From assembly GCA_947044365.1 (NCBI GenBank), contig OX345646.1:4008327-4072326 (forward strand): a stretch of 64,000 nt of DNA. Direction: 5' to 3'. Each line of letters starts with the position of its first letter. Position 1 is the stretch's first letter. Shown here one piece after another: positions 10,624 to 23,329 of the stretch. The translations under genes were made by a program, and so were the position numbers. The notes under the pieces were generated by a model. It was not told where the DNA came from. It saw only the letters and a list, made by a program, of their open reading frames with translations, and searched no databases. This DNA is from Petrosia ficiformis (Eukaryota; Porifera; Demospongiae; Haplosclerida; Petrosiidae).

Positions 10624-13600
10624 TCAGTTGACTCTTTGCAAAGCATAAATTAATTTGGTCTTTGTAGGAGGTCCACAGTCATCAATGACGTCATTATTCA
10701 ACCAACGCACAATCATCTCTCTCTTACAATCATCCACTTTAGCATTTTCTTGTGCAATTTTTTGGAGGATGCTGTAGTGAATTCCTAATTGAAGTCCCAG
10801 ATTCAACCAGTCATTTTGATACTTTAAAAAGTTGATTACATCTCGCAAGTGTAACAAATCTATGACATTATAAAATAACCATTACTATAAACTTATAGGG
10901 CACTATCATAATTATATACACTATGCTACCATGGTAACCGTTTGATGAGGTTAGGTATATATTTTGCATATATACCTAATGAAACATTTAATTGTTATAT
11001 TATAGAAGCCATGTTTAGTTGGTGTATTGCCTCTTGCTTGTTATTATCATGGTTAGCATGTTACATAACAATCTTACAAGTACTCATCACCAACATTACA
11101 ATGGCATTTATTAGACCTCTATATATTATACCATGGTACGTGGGCGATCACCATAGTAAACTTTGATGTACCGCAGGAATGTTATATGCCCATAACCTAC
11201 CTCCAGACAGAAAGATATCCATTACATAACTAAAAACACTATTATGGGTGTTAATTGTAAATGTGTAGTTTATGGATGCAAACCTGCTTGTATATATGAG
11301 TATTAATGTGACATGCAGTATGTATGAATAGTGTTATAATCTGTATGCACATACATTGTGCTTTGATAATTATTCCAATATAAAAGTAAAATATTGGATG
11401 TCGATTTGTTGAATGGTTCAGAAGGATGCAGTTTCACCTTGCATATAGTATAATATAATTTTCAGCCTTCAATGATAATATTATAGTCTTATATGTTTCA
11501 CTTTATGTCATCCATTGCTACCTTGCTTTTCCTGTATGACATGTAGTTTATTCGCAGTTTATTCTTTTGCTCTAAGTATCTGCTTGTTTTTGCTGCATTG
11601 CACAGTACAATGTGGAAAATACTGCACTGTCGGTGCCTGTGATCACACCCATACAGTCACTTTAAATAGTTATACATGTAATCATACTATACAGTGTATA
11701 CATTATGTTGGTGATAATTACTTATTATATGCATTAATGTAATACTGTGGTTTCTACAATGTTCAATTTTCATTTTGATTAAAATTTGACTTACTGAGAT
11801 CCCCATCTGGTAAAGGACTGAGTTCTTTAGTTAATGTGTGCCTGTCACGAATATAATCTGTTGAAATTATATAAAAACAATATTTAGATTAACTTGTGTT
11901 CGCACGAATTTTTATTAATTTTTAATCATAAACACAAATTGAATTTACCAAACAGATTAGCAAGCTGAGCAATAGTAAGTAAGTGTACATATAATTATAC
12001 CATGACAATTGCAAAACTACTTTTGATTTTTATAACAACTATAAAGGATGGGCATCCTATTATGTGTTAACTATGTTTATCATATGATACATACCTATGA
12101 GGGTGATATCGTCTAATGAAGTATTGAAAAGGAGTACCGTGTTCTGTTAATAAATGAAAGAAACGTTATTGCCACAATATATATACCTGTGTACATTTAG
12201 GCCTGTACCTGTTATCTTGTACACATATGTACATTATACACACGAAATGATATTCACATGACTTTGTATAGTCAACTGAATTCATATATGAAATTATTGT
12301 GTATACCACAAACACAAACAAAGGTATGGTATAAGTGATGGATCATAATGGAGGTCAAGCAGATAGCTATACTCTAACATATAATTATAATTATGTTAGA
12401 ATACACAGTAGGCTGGCAGTACACTTATATAATGTATGTTAGTTACCATGGTCAATAAGCTTATCAAAATAATACTGAGTAATTTATTCTATATTTGCTA
12501 GAGTAAATCAATTCTGTAGTACAGCTGTACTCTAACAGATGCACAAGATGCCTTTTACACAAGAGGGTATAATGTGTGATTATTGTAAAGACTGCTATAT
12601 ATAGTAACCATGATAAGATACGCCATTATAGTAATAATTATACAGAATACAATAATAAACTACAGTAGCCACAGTTGTTTTCTACAAGAATAACAAAGGT
12701 TTAAACTTACAAAAATGTTTCTTTTCCCAAATATTGAAAATCTATTCGCTATCCTCTTCAAGTCTGAATATGTCAAACCATATTTAACAGGGGATGCGAA
12801 ATAAAACTGTGAAGTAAGTGTTTGAATGATATGCTCTGGAATCGTCAATGAAAGGTATTCATCGGTTTTAAATAAAATAATCAGTAACTCGGTGGTTAAA
12901 CAGCAGTATGGTTCGGCTGGCAACAGATCATTGCATTCCATGCATTCTTGGCCTTCAGAATCAACTACACCCTTCTTGACAATAACAGCTCTTGTTATAT
13001 CTTCCATAGCATAAAATATATAGTCCGATAATTTGAAACGTGGTTGAATGTATTGAGGAGTGAGCACACCTTCATTCACTTCCAGATATGAACAAAATTC
13101 ATCTTTGATAGCCATTATTGTGGAAATAATAGAGCTACGATGTTCAGCCATTTCTTTGTGTTTACTTTGTTTCCATTTCATACATACCATAAGACAGTTA
13201 GAGTTGTACTTCATTTCAACCACTGTTTCCACGAAATCATCATTTATCCAGTAGAGGCCCCTTCTCCATACATGGCACCTCCTAGAGAGCTCTGGATGGG
13301 TCTTACACATGCCTTTAACAGTTGGTAAAGAGTAGTGTTTAGCTAAACGAATAAACAGTACCTGCTGGAATCGTACAGGGAAATACGTACAAGGATTACT
13401 ACACACAAGACACCAAATAAACTGAAAAGTAGAAGGAAAATGACATGGTGACTCATTATTTATCAGTGACGGAAAGAATAGGTGTGAATTTTTGTAACAG
13501 ACAAATCATGTTGTATGGGATTGGAGTTACTAAATATCTGACATAGTTCGTAAGCACTCATTACACTAGCCAGGACTTCGGGAATATGCTGCGGGAACAT

Positions 13601-15226
13601 AGTTTGCAGAGAAGACATTGGAGCAATACCGATATTACTCACTAACATGTGATGTCGATGAAGGGATTCGGGAGCAAAGAGAGTACCATACACTTCATGA
13701 ATCAGTGATTTAATGTCTATGACTACCCAGCTTCTTCCAAGATCATTTCTGTCACGCAGAAAAATAACGAACCCTCTATCTGCTAAAAGAGATAATAAAT
13801 TTGTTAGTTTCACTTGATCTGTTGGAATAAATGAATGTTGGCTGTTTTGTATTTGTGTTATGAGGAAATTTAAAGAGCAGTATTTGCACTTCACATTCTT
13901 CTTCAAATATGCATACAGAACATGACATGTGTAATCAATACCAATTGAAGAGGTACTAAGAATGGGGAGATAGGTGAGCAAAAGTTTCTGGATAAAATTA
14001 TTCATCTGGATAGAATTTACTTTTCGACAGTCCATGAACAGGAAGCCCATACTCTGAATAGAATTACAGCATGACAGAGAAAGTGCCTTTTCCATAATGC
14101 TTTGTTTCCTACTTTGTTCATCTTCTGACACAAGATCAGCATGACTTCCAATGATCAAAAGACGAGACTTTCTTTTTGGTTTATAAGATACATTTTGGAT
14201 GAAACCTGCCCAATAGTGGATTTGCTCAATGATGTAATCTTCACTCAAACTGATGTCGATGACTAGAATGAACACTGCAGCTGAAGTTTTCATAGCATTC
14301 TCTAATACAGCAGCATGGGATGAATAATACTCAGGCTGTCCAGCTAAGTCATATAGGATCAAGTTACCTACCTCATGACTTTCTATACATGATGGAATGA
14401 TGCCAGCTGTGTGTAACTCCACACCCTTAATGTTGCCAAACTTATCGGTAAATACTAAATTAGCATTCCGAGACCTTACTGTTATAATTCTAGCAAGAGA
14501 ACTTTTACCTGCTTCTTTGTTACCGAGAAGAAATACTCGAGCATAAGTATCAACTGTATTTTCAAGCCGACTGATTTCATAACATTCTGAGAGTTGAATT
14601 GCTGAGAGCTCCTGTTTAGTGCTACTACGTGCCCATTCACTGGGTGTACATCCCCAAACATCAATGAAAGCAGGATCTATTTTTCCTGTTGTGAGTAAGT
14701 ACTGAACTAATTCAGTATGCCCACTGCCACAGGCCAAGTGTAGTGGATTGTGTCGATTTGTGTCAAGTTTAGATGGGTCACACCCTAGCTCTTCAACAAA
14801 ATACTCTACCACATTTGTGTGGCCATTTGTTGCTGCCCAATGGATGGCAGTCCATTTGTTCTTTGTAAGTCTCATTGGATCACAACTGTGTTCTCCAATC
14901 AAATATTTCACTGTCTGTAATTTACCATATCGGGCAGCATAATGCAGAGGTGTACTCCCACGGTTGTTTGGGAACTCTGGATCGCATTTGTAGTCTTTTA
15001 TGAGGATTTCTGCTACATCAGACCAATCATTCTTTGCAGCTAGATGGAGCAATGATACATCAGTGATGTGGAGAACTCCGTTAGTGTCTCTTGATTCGGT
15101 TTTAACGCTCGCTGGATTGTTATATAATCTAAGTAGTTGCAATGATTTCGATAACTTCCCATTATGAAAGGCAGTAATCAGTCTCCGTTTCACTAGATGT
15201 CCACCTAAACGTTGACGAGCACTCAT
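10624..15226 (-). pseudogene. Ankyrin-Roc-COR-death-domain gene, copy 1 (one frameshift)
   Basis: Exons: 15226-12711, 12143-12095, 11857-11795 and 10859-10624, joined by GT-AG introns in matching phases. The start is ATG at 15226 (MSARQRLGGH). Order: about five ankyrin repeats (residues 50-200), a Roc GTPase domain with P-loop GNKEAGKS, switch DLAGQPEYY and GSHADL (about 225-390), a COR region, then a C-terminal death domain encoded by the last exon (NLGLQLGI ... WLNNDV). One T is missing from a T run at about 13486-13490 (gaatttttg versus gaattttttg in copy 2), which shifts the frame inside COR. It may be a true pseudogene or an assembly error in a homopolymer. See the intact copy at 37.5-42.1 kb. 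Confidence 0.8.
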
Positions 15227-15369
15227 TCTGTTTGTTGATCTTCACGTTAGCCTTGTGAAGAAAGTCCTGATCAAGCATTTTGTATTCTAAATTATGACGC
15301 AATAAGGCTGAGAAATTACTATGACGTTCACTTTACTGAATAACAATTGTAGCCCATCGTACTTTGCAG

Positions 15370-16053
15370 TTGTTAATGAGAGTTGTATAAACATTTGTAT
15401 TTTGTGTTTACAGTCAAACATTCTTTACTTTGTATTGTCTATTATAATGTCAAATTATTATAATTGGTATAAGTGAAAATAAGGCTACTTCCAGATACAT
15501 TCCTGTGACAATGAGAAAGAGAACCCGTAGCCAGCAGGAAAGATTTATATTCCAACATCTGATCATAACTGTTTCTTCTTGATGTATCAGTGATTTGTTC
15601 CCAGTTCTGAAAAAGAATCATAGTGTCACGATAGTCTTGATGAACTGGACTGACTTGAGTGAACACTTATGAAGCAATCAATGTTACAGAGGAATTTCGT
15701 ATGTTCAGTCAAAGTGTTTTGTTTACTTATATCACTACCACAGTAGTCATATTAATCCTGTGGTATTGTTTATACAGACTGCTGTATTACAATCATATTC
15801 ATAATCAGGTCAAAGGTCATAATAATTTTCATGACATGATTTTACATGAATGGGCTGTAAAAAAAGATTAATAAAATACTGAACTCAGTTTTGATTACTT
15901 GATTCTCGTTTCTCAAACCACAAGTAAAGACACAAAGCTGTAATATAACAGAAACAAATTTGTAAACAAAACAAATAAACAGAAGATTAATGATCAACTG
16001 ACACACTACAAAGTTCAAAGGTGAACATGTAATTATTGATTGATATCGATATT
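15370..16053. repeat. Shared flank of C2 unit, copy 1
   Basis: Matches 2157-3017 and 42240-42892. It lies between the start of the ROCO gene and the end of the C2 unit. No coding evidence. Confidence 0.65.
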
Positions 16054-17411
16054 TTAATAAGTAATATCTCTAGGATCCATACTATCTCTTAAAGAATGCC
16101 AATATGTCACCCATTCTCCTGGTTTCCTCATCACCTCTTCCAAGTGATTGATCTCTTTACCAATACAATCCATATACTCAGGTCGTTTAGTAAGCCCGAT
16201 ACCAATGGGGGATGGTCCCAGTCTGAAACCACCAAGTAATTGATTACTACTACCATGATGAGAGTCCCATACTGTCACTTCCAGCACTCTTTTAGTCATC
16301 AGATCTTCTTTACTCACTTTCTCATAAATTAACTGTTCCTCCCAGATTGGAAATAATGTTCCTTGAAGAGCTTTAGTTTTACGTTTTGAAGAACTGCTTT
16401 GTCTGGTAATAAGTAGCATTTAACATAGGGGTCAATTGAAGATTTACCCTTTGGATGTGTCAAGTGTTTAGCTTGTTTAATACTTACAGACAGTGTATAG
16501 ATTAATGGATTACTGGAATGAGGATTTACACACAATCCAATCTCTAGTTCACCTGTCGTTAGTTTACTTGTTTCTTTATCTCCAGAAGGTTGCTACAAAT
16601 GAAAAAATGAAGATAATCAAATGCGTGTATTGAAAGGAAGGTATAAATGAGACTATGTGTATAACACACAGATATATAATAACAAATAGACACACAAAGA
16701 TACACAGATACACAGAAACTGAGATACCAACACACACACACACACACACACTTACTCTATCCAATAGTGTATACCATTGTTGTGTGTTATTTAGATCCAG
16801 TGATGAAAGTGGTAAGTATATTTCTCCTAGAAACTGATTCCTACCAAACCTATCGTAATCCAATACACTCAACCATATAGTATGAGATGATATATCAGAA
16901 CTAATAATTTTATACTGAGAGAGAGAGACAGAAAAAGAGAGACAGAGACAGAGAGACAGAGACAGACACAGAGACAGACACAGACACAGAGAGCTAAACA
17001 GAAAGCCAACAAAACTTAGGAAGTATATACTCTTCTTCTTACAAAATGGTAAAACAGTGAGTACCTATAAATACAGGTAAATTAGCTGATGAATAGAATA
17101 ATGAAAGCACCATGCAATATTCCCAAACCAATCACACATACAAACATTCATGTACAGATTATTGTATTTGTTCAAGATGAGCAAAATCAATTACACTGAT
17201 AAGTTGTAATCATAAATAGGTTCTCAACAATTCTTATTTGGTAGACTACTCAGTGGTATGTAGTATTATGTGTATATTCTATTAATTACAATGTACATCA
17301 TTATGTACCTTCAATGTTTCATTATATAATGGATCAAGTGTTTTCTTCTTAATGGATGTCTTTCTCTTGGAACGTTGAGTCTTGTCAGGTAACAAATATG
17401 TCTTGATATAA
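16054..17411 (-). pseudogene. Tandem C2-domain unit, copy 1 (truncated, frameshifted)
   Basis: C2A exon 2 (17309-17411), C2A exon 3 (16756-16914) and the C2B exon (16054-16592) are present with conserved splice sites. C2A exon 1 is missing because the duplicated block ends at 17826. The C2B exon lost one base at about 16397 (gaactgctttgtctgg versus gaactacttttgtctgg), breaking the frame just after the CYLLPDK motif. An isolated copy without promoter or first exon, so probably not functional on its own. It could still act as exon donor if transcription reads through from upstream. Confidence 0.75.
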
Positions 17412-20136
17412 CTATAATAATAATTAAACTTACTAACATGTACATGTACATAATTATGTGTATGTTTATACTTAATTTAATGTAAGCATTTGAATATTAT
17501 AATACATTATGTACACTACATCATTTATATGATTCATTTCCAAACTTTCATTCTATAGTTTTGAAATTTAATTGTAAATAACAAGTAGAAAATAGTAAGG
17601 GACATTCAGTATTTAATGTCCATGTGTTGTAGTGTCCTTAGAATATGGGCTGGTAATTAATGAGGTCATACAATCAGATATTCCATTTAGAACACATTCA
17701 GTATAACACATTATATTAAATTGGAAGTGGGTGGTAAAATTGTGGTAATTTGTGAAAATTTAAATTCGCGAATACTCCAAAATAGGCCTTTCGTGAAAAT
17801 ATTCCACTGCTTGTTCTTCCTGGATATAGAAAACCTACAGGGTAGAAATCTTCACTTTTATAACAAAATTGCTCTGCTCTACAAGTAAATCTCTTTTGTC
17901 AACAAATACTGTATTTATATTCCGTATGACATCAGTTTTTAAATTAAACCTAATATATAAATGTATTTCAAGTATTGAGACACACTACCATTGTGAACCT
18001 CAATCATACAGAATTCATTGAAACTAATGAAAGTTCCTGGTTATAAAGATACTTCATTGGTACCAAAAGATGTGTGTTTATCAATCTATTGGGAGCAGGT
18101 ATTTTAATATCACATTTGTGCTATATGGTATAGTGAGGTGTGGGATTATCTTAAAGGGTTCTGAACTACAAAGATTAATGAGAGATCAATTGGGATTGAA
18201 AGAATTGTATGTTATACTTATTGTGTTGATGCAGGTGTAATATTGGATCATCATTGGTTATCAATAGATATTTAAAGTCAATATTGATTTATGAGAATAT
18301 CATATTTGTAATAATCATAATAATATGAATAGTTATCAAACAAAATATTCATTATAGTAAAATGACATGTACAACACATTATACAAACACAATCATAATA
18401 ATATGCGAAGTATTGTTAGTATGCATGTTGATGATATCCATGTTGGTTTTCAAATATTAGTTCGATTTTCTTTGTCCAGGATTTGTAACTAGCTTGAAGT
18501 GAATCGAGCGTACTGTTAAAGTGATTCCGAATGGTTTCGATACTGAATTGATTGCTTTCTTCTATTTTTGGTTGTAAAACAATCTCTGAACTGTTAAATT
18601 GAGGTGTAGTATCACTGGATTGTGGTTCTAATATCATTTCATCATCTTGAGGACTTGTCACTATTTCAGACTCTTGATATACTTCAGATGGTGATAAATA
18701 CTTTTGAGCTTGTTCAAATAACTTGATAGTTAATAATGTTAGTATCTTTTGGTGTTGACATCCTTTAGCAGCATCATAAGCAGTATATCCTATCTTACTT
18801 TGTACCATTACATCAGCTCCAGATTGAAGAAGTAGCTGAACCATAGGAAGATTACCACGTGCAGAGGCTATCATAAGTGGTGTTGCACCAATCATTTCTT
18901 CTTGTACATTGATATTAGCACCAGCATTAATTAGAGATTTTGCTATATCGTAAAAACCATTTGCTACTGCAATTATTAGAGGAAAGAACACTCCTGGCAT
19001 GTCAACAAGAGCACCATATCATAACAGAAGAGATACTATTGATAAGTTTCCAAAATGGCAAGCAAAAGTAAGAGGACACACAATACCAAAAGCAGGATAA
19101 TTAGGATTAGCATTGTGTTCCAACAACATGCTTACAATCTGATGATGATTCCAACAAACAGCACAGTGTAAAGGAGTTGCACCATATTTATTACGAATAT
19201 CAGGATTAGCTTTTGACTGAAGGAGTAGATTGACACACTGATGATGTCCCCTTCGACTACCTATATGCAATGCTGTAGCACCATCATTATCTTGAATATC
19301 AGGATTAGCTTTTGACTGAAGTAGTAGATCGACACACTCATAATGTCCGTTTCGACAACCCATATATAATGCTGTACGACCATCATTACTTTGAATAGCA
19401 GGATTGGCTTTTGACTGAAGCAGTAGATCAACACACTGATTATGCCCGTTTTGACTACATATATGCAATGCTGTAGCACGATTATTAGCTTGAATATCAG
19501 GATTAGCATTTGACTGAAGGAGTAGATCGACACACCGATGATGTTCGTTTTCACTACATATATACAATGCTGTAGCACCTTCATTATTTTGAATATCAGG
19601 ATTAGCATTTGACTGAAGTAGTAAATGGACACACTCATGATGTCCGTTTTGACTACCAATATATAATGCTGTAGCACCTTCATTATGTTGAATATCAGGA
19701 TTAGCTTTTGACTGAAGGAGTAGATCGACACACTGGTGATGTCCGTTTTGACTACATATATGCAATGCTGTAACACCATTATTAGCTTGAATATCAGGAT
19801 TAGCTTTTGACTGAAGCAGTAGATCGACACACTGATGATGTCCCATTTGACTACCTATTGCAATGCTGTAGCATCTTCATTTTGTTGAATATCAGGATTA
19901 GCTTTTGACTGAAGGAGTAGATCTACACACTGATTATGTCCGTTTTGACAACTCATATATAATGCTGTAGCCCCATCATTATTTTGAATATCAGGATTAG
20001 CTTTTGACTGAAGGAGTAGATCGACACACTGATGATGTCCGTTTGCACTACCTACATGCAATGCTGTAGCACCCTTATTTTGTTGAATATCAGGATTAGC
20101 TTTTGACTGAAGCAATGCATAAACAGCTGCCATATT

Positions 20137-20933
20137 GATATATAGAGGAGTTTATTTAGGAATAACCCTCCTAACGGTGTTAACTTGGCAACAAAGTCCA
20201 CAGAAAGACAGACACTCTCCTTTCAGGAAACAACATGACTGCAGCTGGACTCGAACCACAGACCCTTAGATCAGGAGGCTCAAGCTCCAACCACTAAGCC
20301 ATGCTGCCTCCTTAAAAAAAAGAGTGCCCATCAAACTGGGACTATTTGATAGGAATGACTAACCACAACTTATATACACAGGTGTGTATATGGGACCGTA
20401 GTCCTATCAGTTGTGGGAAACCAAAGTTCTATTATAACCCCCTAATATAAAGTGCCGTCAGAATCCGCAGTTCTGTGGACTTTGTTGCCAAGTTAACACC
20501 GTTAGGAGGGTTATTCCTAAATAAACTCCTCTATATATCATAATGGCTATTACCCAAGCCTTGGGTAATGAGGGATGACGCCTCCTAGCCTAAAGGGTCC
20601 ACCTTGGAAATTGTGGTCTTTCCGGTCGATTCGTGGGACTTACCACCCTGCGGATTCTGACGGCACTTTATGTTAGGGGGTTATAATAGAACTTCGGTTT
20701 CCCACAACTGATAGGACTATGGTCCCATATACACACCTGTGTATATAAGTTGTGGTTAGTCATTCCTATCAAATAGTCCCAGTTTGATGGGCACTCTTTT
20801 TTTTTAAGGAGGCAGCATGGCTTAGTGGTTGGAGCTTGAGCCTCCTGATCTAAGGGTCTGTGGTTCGAGTCCAGCTGCGGTCATGTTGTTTCCTGAAAGG
20901 AGAGTGTCTGTCTTTCTGTGGACTTTGTTGCCA
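20137..20933. mobile_element. Palindromic tRNA-derived SINE insertion
   Basis: The 797-bp insert is flanked by a 12-base direct repeat agctgccatatt (20125-20136 and 20934-20945) and is absent from the paralogous site at 56.02 kb. It holds two inverted SINE arms of about 300 bp. Each arm has a pol III A box TGGCTTAGTGG (20818-20828 on +, 20291-20301 on -) and a B box GGTTCGAGTCC (20862-20872 on +, 20247-20257 on -), about 34 bases apart. A further inverted pair of about 65 bases, gatatatagaggagtttatt and its complement, lies at 20137-20195 and 20474-20539. The target-site duplication points to retrotransposition or template switching during insertion. Confidence 0.8.
20807..20883 (+). repeat. 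tRNA-like SINE head with A and B boxes
   Basis: About 75 bases resemble a tRNA: ggaggcagcatggcttag at the start, A box TGGCTTAGTGG, B box GGTTCGAGTCC. The acceptor stem does not close well and no normal tRNA 3' end follows. It is therefore a SINE head and not a tRNA gene. The mirror copy is at about 20243-20312 on the minus strand. Confidence 0.7.
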
Positions 20934-21666
20934 AGCTGCCATATTATTTAAATATGTTGCCATCAGCAATGGTGTAATTTTATCAAATTCTGTGGTGTTA
21001 ACATCACCTCCAATATTTACTAGAAGTTGAATATCATTGGTAATTTGATCATCATAATAATGATAAGCTACACTCAGTAAACCATTAGATGGATCAATAC
21101 CAGTCTCATCAGTACTAACTGTCATTAGTATAGTATCAACCTGTATACTGAGTACACCAGCCCATTTCATACCTCTAACTTTTCTACTAGCCATGGTAAG
21201 GAGAGAGAGAAGTAGTGATCTAGGTACAGTATATTTAATACCCAACACACTGTGATGAATACTGATGAGTCTCAAAAGTGAATTGTCATATCCAAAAAGA
21301 TACTTTATAAGATAGTTCATGTTTTTGACATTACGATCGTTCCATTGTCGACCAAGGCGCAAAATTACTGGTACTGTAGTACTTGACTTTGCTTCACTTC
21401 TCGATTAGATCATTTCAGTTAGCTCCACTATTGATGTTGAGTTCTCAAACTCTTCAATATTTTCATCATATCTTAAAATATTGGCTTCTAGTTTACTATT
21501 AAGATATGCACTGTCGATACTGTGTAATAATGAGGTGTCTAGAAAGTTCAAATAATGGATGAATGGTTTAAAGATTGCATCTATTTGATCACATCCTTCT
21601 GTGATATGAATAAGTTCAAATGGAATCACAAGACGACTACCAAGAAATTCTTGCAAGACTTCGATC

Positions 21667-23240
21667 TAATATTTCAAGAATTTCATTAGGTCAATTAAAA
21701 TTAATTATTAGTTTCTTCTCCACACTAACCATTGTTTCTCCTGCCTCACAATATTTTTATGAATATCATTAGTATAATGATCATCACAATAACGATATTC
21801 ATTGATAAAATAAAAACACAATCTATCAACCACACTGATGCACATATTATTAAACTGAAGGAGGAGAGTACATTAGCCTACATTCATTACCAGTATGCTA
21901 TATTCTAAGGTTTCAATAATCAAGATTGTTTTTCAGTATAATTTTATTGATAATATTCTTTAGTGTTCTTGATAGGTGTTTTTCTGGTTGTGTTACATCA
22001 TCATGTATACACCATTATCATTGCACCACAAAAGAAGTTTATGCCATCAGCTATAATAATTATTGCTAATAACCAATGTTATTAAAAGTACTTTCACTAT
22101 AAAACGATTAAAAAACCACATAGTATTTACTAACACTTTACATTACCTTCAATAATAATTATGTTTGTAACTACATTATAACTTTAATTATGTAATAGTA
22201 TTATTTTATTTCGTGTGAGTGGCACCGATTAAATGCTGGTTAGAACGCTGCCTTCCCACAATCCAAACTATTTGGTTTCTATGCCTTAATTTTACAATTA
22301 AACTAAATATAATTACATGGTGACTAACCTACCAGAACTGGTAGTAATGAATATTCAGTTTAAATTATCACATAATTATTATAATACACCAACCTCCCGA
22401 CAAAGCACCAGACAAGAGTATGTTTCTGTAAACATCCATCAAGTACTTGAGGGTGGATAAATTCATCAGCTCGTCTTATGAATGTGGTTAACCTGGGGTT
22501 TACAATACAACTGATCCTAGGGTCAGTTACCTACTGGCAATAGTTTAAAAACTAGTGTTTCTACAAACAATGTAGACATACCATTGGATGACTGATGATA
22601 ATATCAATACATGTACAGGAGCTTTAACACATGACTATAGCTTACTGATTATAATTATTAATTCAACTATGATTTTTTTTTCATGTTAGACAACTTACTC
22701 ACTTCCACGTTTCCTATATTCAAGTAGATCTTCAAGGACAGCCTTTAGCATATTTGTGGCATCAACACTTGCTTTAAGGGATTTCCCCTTTAAAATGTAA
22801 GATTGACCACCGCCCTCCGGCATTCCTCAATCTGCACGTGGAGGCTTTATGTGCGACTGAGAAAGTTGGAAAGACAGAATTGTCAAGATTTGAAGTAAGA
22901 GAGGTTTGTTGCTTTCATGTGCAAAACTGTGATTCTACATTACATTGAAGTCTCCCATGGTACGTGAGACTGAGGCTAACTGTTTTGACCATGTGAATAT
23001 ACATGGGGAGATGACATATGTGTACATGTACATGTACACAACGTATGTGTACATGGACAGGTGTATATTGTTATTATGTACAAATCTAAGTGTAAATGTA
23101 AAATTTAAATGTACAAATTTTGTCATAATTGTAGTATGCTTATACTAGCAAATGTAATATATTTTGTGAGTCATTATCCGGTCATCATGAATATGTATAA
23201 TTATATAGTCATTAATATATAATATAATACCACATTCATG
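21667..23240. other. AT-rich intergenic DNA, no gene seen
   Basis: Neither strand shows a coding pattern longer than chance. A few short tgtacatg/catgtaca palindromes occur at 23.0-23.1 kb. Confidence 0.4.
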
Positions 23241-23329
23241 TTCAGTACATTTCTTTTACCACACAATGTAATATACCCTGTGAGAGATCCATCAAACAGC
23301 CCCATTTAGTCCAATAAATAAAGTCTCTG

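Larger units (their letters stand above)
6230..17826. repeat. Segmental duplication, copy 1
   Basis: Sequence and gene order match 33620-44615: transporter (+), inverted transporter fragments, ROCO gene (-) and C2 unit (-). The ROCO coding exons differ at under about 20 residues in 840. Non-coding parts differ by indels and substitutions. The right edge is sharp: after cttcctggatata at about 17826 the sequence switches to one matching 53487 onward. Copy 1 has more damage than copy 2 (frameshifts in the ROCO exon and the C2B exon, loss of C2A exon 1). Confidence 0.85.
18416..21656 (-). pseudogene. Ankyrin/death-domain-type gene, truncated copy
   Basis: Decayed paralogue of the gene at 54196-57306. 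The death domain and the first ~200 residues are missing because the copied block stops at 21666. Lesions in reading order: a TAA codon at about 21413 (after [11 protein letters not shown]), a 797-bp insertion at 20137-20933, a small deletion at about 19857 that shifts the frame inside a repeat, and CGA to TGA at about 19019. Nine near-identical 33-residue ankyrin repeats (ANPDIQ...GATAL...[13 protein letters not shown] type) are followed by diverged repeats and the C-terminal tail. The tail from 19000 to 18416 (194 codons) is still open. Confidence 0.8.
17827..21666. repeat. Copied intron block containing the ankyrin pseudogene
   Basis: From about 17827 to 21666 the sequence parallels 53487-56766, i.e. 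part of the large intron of the three-C2 gene together with most of its nested ankyrin gene. The left junction is next to aggcctttcgtgaaaat / cttcctggatata. The right junction is after cttgcaagacttcgat. Confidence 0.75.

Noticed and set aside
20807..20883. Candidate tRNA gene with good A and B boxes
   Set aside because: The cloverleaf is poor, the flanks belong to a dispersed inverted element with target duplications, and a mirror copy lies 500 bp away. It is a SINE head.
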